From NCBI GenBank assembly GCA_937901695.1, contig CALDJN010000081.1:1-9086 (forward strand): DNA of 9,086 nt, read 5' to 3'. Shown in pieces: positions 5,932 through 9,086 of this stretch (positions are counted from its first letter, which is position 1; each line of letters begins with the position of its first letter). The translations under genes and the position numbers were made by a program. The notes under the pieces are model-generated. The model saw only the letters and a program-made list of their open reading frames with translations, was not told where the DNA came from and ran no database searches. The stretch is from an uncultured Anaerocolumna sp. (lineage in GTDB: Bacteria > Bacillota > Clostridia > Lachnospirales > Lachnospiraceae).

Positions 5932-8756
5932 TGGATGAAAATTTAGGCAATCTAAATATACGATTTACCGCAGATTTAACCGACTTAAATGCTGGGTTTC
6001 AGCAGGCATCATCTTTAGTAAAAGGAATGGGCGATACTGTCAAAGCACAAACAGGCAAAATTGGCTCAATCGGGAATGCTACAAACGGAATTAAGAATGT
6101 TGGAAATTCCGTTAAAGATACTACATCAAAGGTAAGCGGACTTTCTAAGATGTTTGGCTCATTAGTAAGAATAAATCTTGCAGTATGGGCTCTTCGTGGT
6201 GCAAAAGCATTAACAAGTTTTATTGGCAATATTACAAAAATGGGTTCTGATATAACAGAAATCGAGAACCTTTTTCAAGTATCATTTGGCAGTATGGCTG
6301 GTCAAGCAAATGATTTCGCTCAAAAACTTAGCGATTATTGGGGAGTTTCAATATCTGCAACAAAAGAGCAGACAGCTTATCTAAACAATATGTATAAACA
6401 AATGGGGCTGACAAAATCAACCGCTTTTGGCATGGCTACGGCACTTGAAGAAATGTCATGGAACCTTGCATCATTGTTGAATAAAGACCAAGTAGATGTT
6501 TTGAATGCAATGAAATCGGCTACTCTTGGAATTTCAAGACCTATGAAGAATTTGGGTGTTGTAACAAATGTGACTACTTTACAGGAAACAGCATTCAGAC
6601 ACGGAATAACAAGCACAAACAGAGAGCTTTCGCAGAACGAAAAAGCACTTGCGGCAGTATGGGCAATTTATGACCAGACAAAAAGTTCTATGGAATCAGG
6701 CATTGACCCATCAACCGGTAAAGCAATTGGCGATATGTCAAAAACTTTAATGACAAATGCTAATATGATGCGTATTGTTAAGTCACAGGCGCTTGAATTA
6801 GGTCGTACATGGGGAATTGCCTTTCAACCAATAGCACAGGCTGTATTGCCCTTAATCATCGCCTTAGAGCGTTCCTTAATGAACTTGGGGATGATGTTTG
6901 CTTCGTTTGTTGGTAGAATTTTCGGATATACAGGCGATACACAGACAGTATTCAAACAAATGGTAGATGATTTTGCAAGCACAGGAACAGGTACTACTGG
7001 TCTTGAAGCGTTGGCGGATGATACGGCAGATATTGGCGATGCGGCAGAAGATAGCAAAAAGAAAATGGACACGCTCACCGGCGGAATTGATGAGCTTAAT
7101 ATTCTTAACGATGATAAAAGCAAAAGTAAAAGTTCAAGCCCAAGTTTAGGTGCAGGTGGAATTGAAAATGATATTGGCGTTCCAAACATTGATACGATTG
7201 GTGGAACTGCTTTGTGGGATGCTATTGGCAAAAAAGTTGATGAAGTAAAAGGAAAAATCGCTGACCTTGTAAAAACAATTATAGGAATGGGAACAGTTGC
7301 AGTTGTTCTTTATTCAATTTATGAGATTTTCAAAAATTGGAACTTAATCGCATTTGCAATAAAAGTAGTATTTTCAAATATAGCTGGTATATTTGCTTCG
7401 TTTGCATCCGGTGGTATATCTGGTGGGATTGAAGCTATTGGAAGCGCATTTGCAGGTCTTATATCACCTATGACAGTTGTTATTGGAATTGTTATTTTAA
7501 TTGGCGTTGTATTTGCTAATTTAATGGCAACCAATAAAAAGTTCCACGATAATGTTATAAAATGGATGGGAAATATATGGAATAACTTAAAATCTCTAGG
7601 AAATGTAGTAGTTAAAACAGTAGGCTCAATTTGGGATACATTAAAAGGTGCATTAGATAAACTTTCACAAGGCGGATTTGGAGATTTTGTAAAAACTCTT
7701 ACAAAAATAATTTATGATTCAATCATGATTGTTATTGATATTATAAAACCACTCGTTCCATTTATCGGCAGAATTATTAACGGAATAATTATTATTGTAA
7801 CTCCGATTATTAACTTTGTCGGTGGAATATTTAGCTTTATCGGTAAAGAAATTGATGTATTCTTATCATGGATTCGCAATTTGCTTGAAGGTACAGAGGA
7901 TTCATCAAAAGGAATGCGAGATGCATGGAAAGCGTTACAAGATGCTACTAAACCAATTTTTGATGCGATTGGTGGATTCTTCATACATCTTTGGGATGTT
8001 ATAAACAAAGTAATCGGATGGATTGGAAATAGAATTGAAGATCTCAAAAGATTTATTGGATCCCTGGGAGATAAAACTAGGGACGTTGTAAATTGGATTG
8101 GAAATATTTGGAACTGGCTTGGGGATATTATAAGCAAAGTAATCGGATGGATTGGAAATAAAATTGAAAAGTTCAAATGGTATATGGGACTTTTGGGAGA
8201 TAAAATTGGCGATGTTGCAAATGGGATTGTAAATGTTTGGAACTGGATAGCTGGTACGGCTTATAACATATTCACAGGAATCGGAAATTTCTTTATTGGC
8301 ATTATAAATGGAATTATTTATGGTCTTGAAACCGGCATAAACTTTATTATTGGTGGAATAAATGATCTTGCTTGGGTGTGGAATAATACGCTTGGCGGAA
8401 TGCTTGATTGGGCTGGTGTCGATTTGTCGGTTGGTTATGTGGCTAACGTTTATTTTAATAGAATACCTTATCTTGCAGATGGTGGTATTGCCTATGGTCA
8501 AACGTTGGCTAATGTAGGTGAATATGCGGGGGCAAGTGCAAATCCAGAAGTCATCGCTCCATTATCTGATTTGACAACGATTCTAGGAAAAACAAATGAT
8601 GATTCTGAACAAATCGCATTGTTAAGACAGCAGAATGAATTATTAACAAGACTGCTCAATAAAGACACATCAATTAAAGTTGATGGAAGAACATTGGCAT
8701 CTACTGTAAAAACATATGATAGAAAACTTGGAACTGAAATTATTTATTCTAAGTGA
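5931..8756 (+). CDS. Tail tape measure protein
   Basis: This 941-residue protein sets tail length and is expected to sit inside the tube and help DNA enter the host. The N-terminal third is helical and Gln/Ser/Gly-rich. The family-like motif LTGGIDELNIL is at 382-392 (related proteins have 'l.gFDEiN.L'), followed by a Ser/Lys-rich linker to about 412. Hydrophobic stretches at about 442-467, 471-533, 597-638 and 779-811 could be membrane-inserting segments. A Trp-rich part holds a 43-residue tandem duplication at 687-772. Near the end comes LADGGIAYGQTLANVGEY from 848, matching the typical 'lAdGGi....a.vGE.GpE.v.Pl' tape measure close, then a short coiled coil and a C-terminal DGRTLA segment. 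AAGGAG at 5916-5921 is nine bases before the ATG. The TGA stop is followed in frame by TAG. I see no lysozyme or peptidase domain motif. Confidence 0.93.
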   Translation: MDENLGNLNIRFTADLTDLNAGFQQASSLVKGMGDTVKAQTGKIGSIGNATNGIKNVGNSVKDTTSKVSGLSKMFGSLVRINLAVWALRGAKALTSFIGNITKMGSDITEIENLFQVSFGSMAGQANDFAQKLSDYWGVSISATKEQTAYLNNMYKQMGLTKSTAFGMATALEEMSWNLASLLNKDQVDVLNAMKSATLGISRPMKNLGVVTNVTTLQETAFRHGITSTNRELSQNEKALAAVWAIYDQTKSSMESGIDPSTGKAIGDMSKTLMTNANMMRIVKSQALELGRTWGIAFQPIAQAVLPLIIALERSLMNLGMMFASFVGRIFGYTGDTQTVFKQMVDDFASTGTGTTGLEALADDTADIGDAAEDSKKKMDTLTGGIDELNILNDDKSKSKSSSPSLGAGGIENDIGVPNIDTIGGTALWDAIGKKVDEVKGKIADLVKTIIGMGTVAVVLYSIYEIFKNWNLIAFAIKVVFSNIAGIFASFASGGISGGIEAIGSAFAGLISPMTVVIGIVILIGVVFANLMATNKKFHDNVIKWMGNIWNNLKSLGNVVVKTVGSIWDTLKGALDKLSQGGFGDFVKTLTKIIYDSIMIVIDIIKPLVPFIGRIINGIIIIVTPIINFVGGIFSFIGKEIDVFLSWIRNLLEGTEDSSKGMRDAWKALQDATKPIFDAIGGFFIHLWDVINKVIGWIGNRIEDLKRFIGSLGDKTRDVVNWIGNIWNWLGDIISKVIGWIGNKIEKFKWYMGLLGDKIGDVANGIVNVWNWIAGTAYNIFTGIGNFFIGIINGIIYGLETGINFIIGGINDLAWVWNNTLGGMLDWAGVDLSVGYVANVYFNRIPYLADGGIAYGQTLANVGEYAGASANPEVIAPLSDLTTILGKTNDDSEQIALLRQQNELLTRLLNKDTSIKVDGRTLASTVKTYDRKLGTEIIYSK
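7989..8246 (+). repeat. 43-residue (129-base) tandem duplication within the tape measure gene
   Basis: Unit 1 is 7989-8117 and unit 2 is 8118-8246, with a period of exactly 129 bases. By hand alignment 27 of 43 residues are identical. Both units have KVIGWIGN near the start, LGDK in the middle and end in WNW. A block of 26 bases is identical (8006-8031 and 8135-8160). The unit looks like an amphipathic, Trp-rich helical hairpin. An earlier stretch from about 7555 (KWMGNIWNNLKSLGNVV) looks like a more diverged relative. Confidence 0.85.
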
Positions 8757-8775
8757 TAGAAAGGGAATTTAATCT

Positions 8776-9086
8776 ATGGAAGTTAAAACAGGAAAGTTTT
8801 TAATTATAAATGGCATTGAGTTCCCTTATCCATCAAAGGAGCCAAAGTTTATAAACAGTACGTTTGTGAATAGTGGAAGAAATGCAAACGCTAAAGTTGT
8901 GGCAGAAGTCATTGGGCGGGAACAATACAAAATTGATTCTTTGAAATGGAATGTATTGCCTGCCGAAACTTGGAATATGATGTGTACCGAATTTGCAAAG
9001 TTTTTTATAACCGTAACTTTCCCAAATATGACAACAGGAAAGCCTGTAACAATCGAAATGTATGTTGGAGATAGAAGCGCTATACC
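8776..9086 (+). CDS. Small tail-associated protein resembling DUF6711 (3' truncated by window edge)
   Basis: The frame opens at ATG 8776 and is still open at the window end after 103 complete codons. AAAGGGA at 8760-8766 sits nine bases upstream of the ATG, and the tape measure stop is 19 bases before it. The product starts MEVKTGKFLIINGIEFPYP and contains INSTFVNSGRNANAKVVAEVIG, a WNVL strand, and FFITVTFPNMTTGKPVTIEMYVGDRSA. This resembles the DUF6711 proteins of Clostridia phages, short beta-rich proteins ('..iNG..iP.Ps......d.s...RNa.G.m..e.i..k.ki...W..l......y.G.r') usually found beside the tape measure gene. Their molecular role is not known to me; a place in the distal tail or baseplate is inferred from position. 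A distal tail protein would be the main alternative. Confidence 0.65.
   Translation, partial: MEVKTGKFLIINGIEFPYPSKEPKFINSTFVNSGRNANAKVVAEVIGREQYKIDSLKWNVLPAETWNMMCTEFAKFFITVTFPNMTTGKPVTIEMYVGDRSAI

Noticed and set aside
6824..7231. 135-residue open frame on the minus strand
   Set aside because: It is a shadow of the tape measure gene, with Ser/Leu/Pro runs that come from the complement of its Ser/Lys/Asp linker.
7712..8176. 154-residue open frame on the minus strand
   Set aside because: It is a shadow of the tape measure gene, with Ile/Pro/Ser-rich low-complexity sequence and no independent signals.
7935..8501. 188-residue open frame on the minus strand
   Set aside because: It lies entirely within the tape measure gene, is low-complexity (rich in Ile, Asn, Ser), mirrors the repeat-rich plus-strand codons and has no ribosome binding site or family resemblance.

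Overview
The window is a piece of a tailed (siphovirus-type) bacteriophage or prophage from a low-GC Firmicute. A Clostridia/Lachnospiraceae-like host is my best guess, from the AT-rich codons, strong AGGAG-type ribosome binding sites and the style of the protein families. All supported genes are on the + strand and use the standard bacterial code.

Layout. Positions 1-108 hold the 3' end of an unidentified gene. Positions 129-974 encode a DnaC/IstB-type AAA+ helicase loader, the end of a replication module. A 176-base gap (975-1150) has no gene but contains a plausible promoter. From 1151 a tightly packed late operon begins: scaffolding protein, major capsid protein, a 55-residue basic/acidic protein, gp6-like head-tail connector, head-closure protein, HK97 gp10-like protein, tail terminator, major tail (tube) protein, a two-frame tail-assembly chaperone (G and G-T), the tape measure protein, and the beginning of a small protein resembling DUF6711. 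Most neighbours overlap or lie within 20 bases of each other, so translational coupling is likely.

How the genes work together. Scaffold and capsid proteins build the procapsid. The connector and closure proteins cap the portal vertex after packaging. The gp10-like and terminator proteins join and finish the tail, whose tube is the major tail protein. Tube length is set by the tape measure protein, with the G/G-T chaperones binding it. The 941-residue tape measure predicts a tail of about 140 nm by the usual rule of about 1.5 angstrom per residue (inference).

Most notable points. (1) A lambda-like -1 frameshift site, GGGAAAA at 5494-5500, in the correct phase, fuses G to a 143-residue T extension, giving a 250-residue G-T protein. 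(2) A perfect 9-bp stem-loop lies just after the G stop codon, inside the T frame. (3) The helicase loader sits directly against the scaffold gene: small and large terminase, portal and minor head protein, which normally precede the scaffold, are absent at this junction. (4) The tape measure carries a recent 43-residue tandem duplication. I see no CRISPR array, tRNA, insertion sequence, defence system or other clearly new system; apart from these points it is an ordinary phage morphogenesis region.
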